Source: Bacteroidota bacterium
GTDB taxonomy: Bacteria; Bacteroidota; Bacteroidia; Chitinophagales; JADIYW01
Direction: 5' to 3'
Assembly: GCA_963169645.1 (NCBI GenBank)
Contig: CAUJCO010000013.1
Location: forward strand, 533,923-597,922
DNA length: 64,000 nt
Shown: piece by piece, positions 63,707 through 64,000 of the stretch
Numbering within the stretch: position 1 is the stretch's first letter
How the letters are laid out: each line of letters begins with the position of its first letter
Made by a program: the position numbers and the translations under genes
The notes under the pieces: model-generated
Told to the model about the DNA's origin: nothing
Databases searched by the model: none
The model's input: the letters and a program-made list of their open reading frames with translations, nothing else

Positions 63707-64000
63707 TTACACTTCATCCAATGGCTTACGCTTGTTTGCTTTTATTTTCTTAAAATGGCTGGGTGTGAGTCCGGTTACCTTTTTAAATTGATTGCTTAAA
63801 TAGGCAACGCTGGAATAATTTAATTGATGGGCGATTTCACTCAACGTCAATTCATCATATACTAATAACTCTTTTACTTTTTCAATTTTTTGTTCGATGA
63901 AATATTGTTCTATAGTCGTTCCTTCTACTTCAGAAAAAAGATTAGATAAGTAATTATAATCGTAATGCAAAGTTGAACTTAAAATATCGGAGAGGTTATT
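63707..64000 (-). CDS. AraC-family regulator of the copper genes (cut by window edge)
   Basis: The C-terminal 97 residues are in the window and the frame stays open to position 64000. Two helix-turn-helix units are visible: YDYNYLSNLFSEVEGTTIEQ and LTLSEIAHQLNYSSVAYLSN then QFKKVTGLTPSHFKK. This ending matches Bacteroidota regulators that carry an N-terminal heavy-metal-associated domain and sit beside copA, so copper control is likely. The sensor part is outside the window. Confidence 0.88.
   Translation of the reverse strand, partial: NNLSDILSSTLHYDYNYLSNLFSEVEGTTIEQYFIEQKIEKVKELLVYDELTLSEIAHQLNYSSVAYLSNQFKKVTGLTPSHFKKIKANKRKPLDEV

Overview
The window comes from an AT-rich member of the Bacteroidota, most like the Chitinophagales/Sphingobacteriia side of the phylum. 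Three things support this. The gene set includes DUF6089, UppS, BamA and two OmpH/Skp genes followed by MurI, plus DUF4175, DUF5686 and an AraC-type copper regulator of a kind common in this phylum. Many upstream regions carry the Bacteroidota -7 promoter box TAnnTTTG. Shine-Dalgarno sequences are weak, and TTG or GTG starts are frequent. No rRNA, tRNA, CRISPR array or transposase was seen.

Layout. 1-6.4 kb (minus strand): the 5' part of polA, an AhpD-like protein with two ArsR-type regulators, ctp-tsaB, yidD and an ECF sigma factor. 6.5-16 kb (plus): uvrA, then an envelope-biogenesis run (DUF6089 outer-membrane protein, uppS, bamA, two ompH/skp genes, a strong terminator, murI). 16-21.6 kb: two glycosyltransferases, dusB, a CPBP membrane protease and cdsA. 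21.6-26.1 kb (minus): a five-gene module that looks like nitrosative-stress defence. It holds a di-iron RIC protein with three N-terminal DUF2249 repeats, a DUF1858/DUF2249 protein, a heme-copper-oxidase-like or NnrS-like membrane protein, a DUF59 Fe-S assembly factor and an Rrf2 regulator.

26.2-44.2 kb: surface-polysaccharide genes. On the minus strand are a UDP-GlcNAc-type 4-epimerase, two paralogous GT-D-like proteins with an almost identical 391-bp segment, UDP-xylose synthesis (ugd, uxs) and an EpsG/Wzy-like membrane protein. On the plus strand a compact operon encodes the Wzm/Wzt exporter, a methyltransferase, two glycosyltransferases, an SDR epimerase and a GT39-like membrane protein. 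Thioredoxin, EamA transporter, gamma-carbonic anhydrase and small lipoprotein genes lie between.

44.2-57.3 kb: a CBS protein, DUF5686 outer-membrane protein, exonuclease III, an acyltransferase, a peptide-binding lipoprotein, DUF4175, an RsbW-like kinase and ybeY. Between the RsbW-like gene and ybeY lies an accessory block with a VOC protein, two unknown small genes, a structured intergenic element and an SRPBCC protein. 57.3-64 kb: a small unknown protein, a voltage-sensor-like membrane protein, a possible small RNA, a class C beta-lactamase-fold lipoprotein, DinB, and a copper cluster (HMA chaperone, CopA, AraC-type regulator cut by the window end).

The most unusual material is the RIC/DUF2249/heme-copper-like module with its promoter palindrome, the mosaic GT-D pair, and the accessory block with the structured element at 56.1-56.2 kb.
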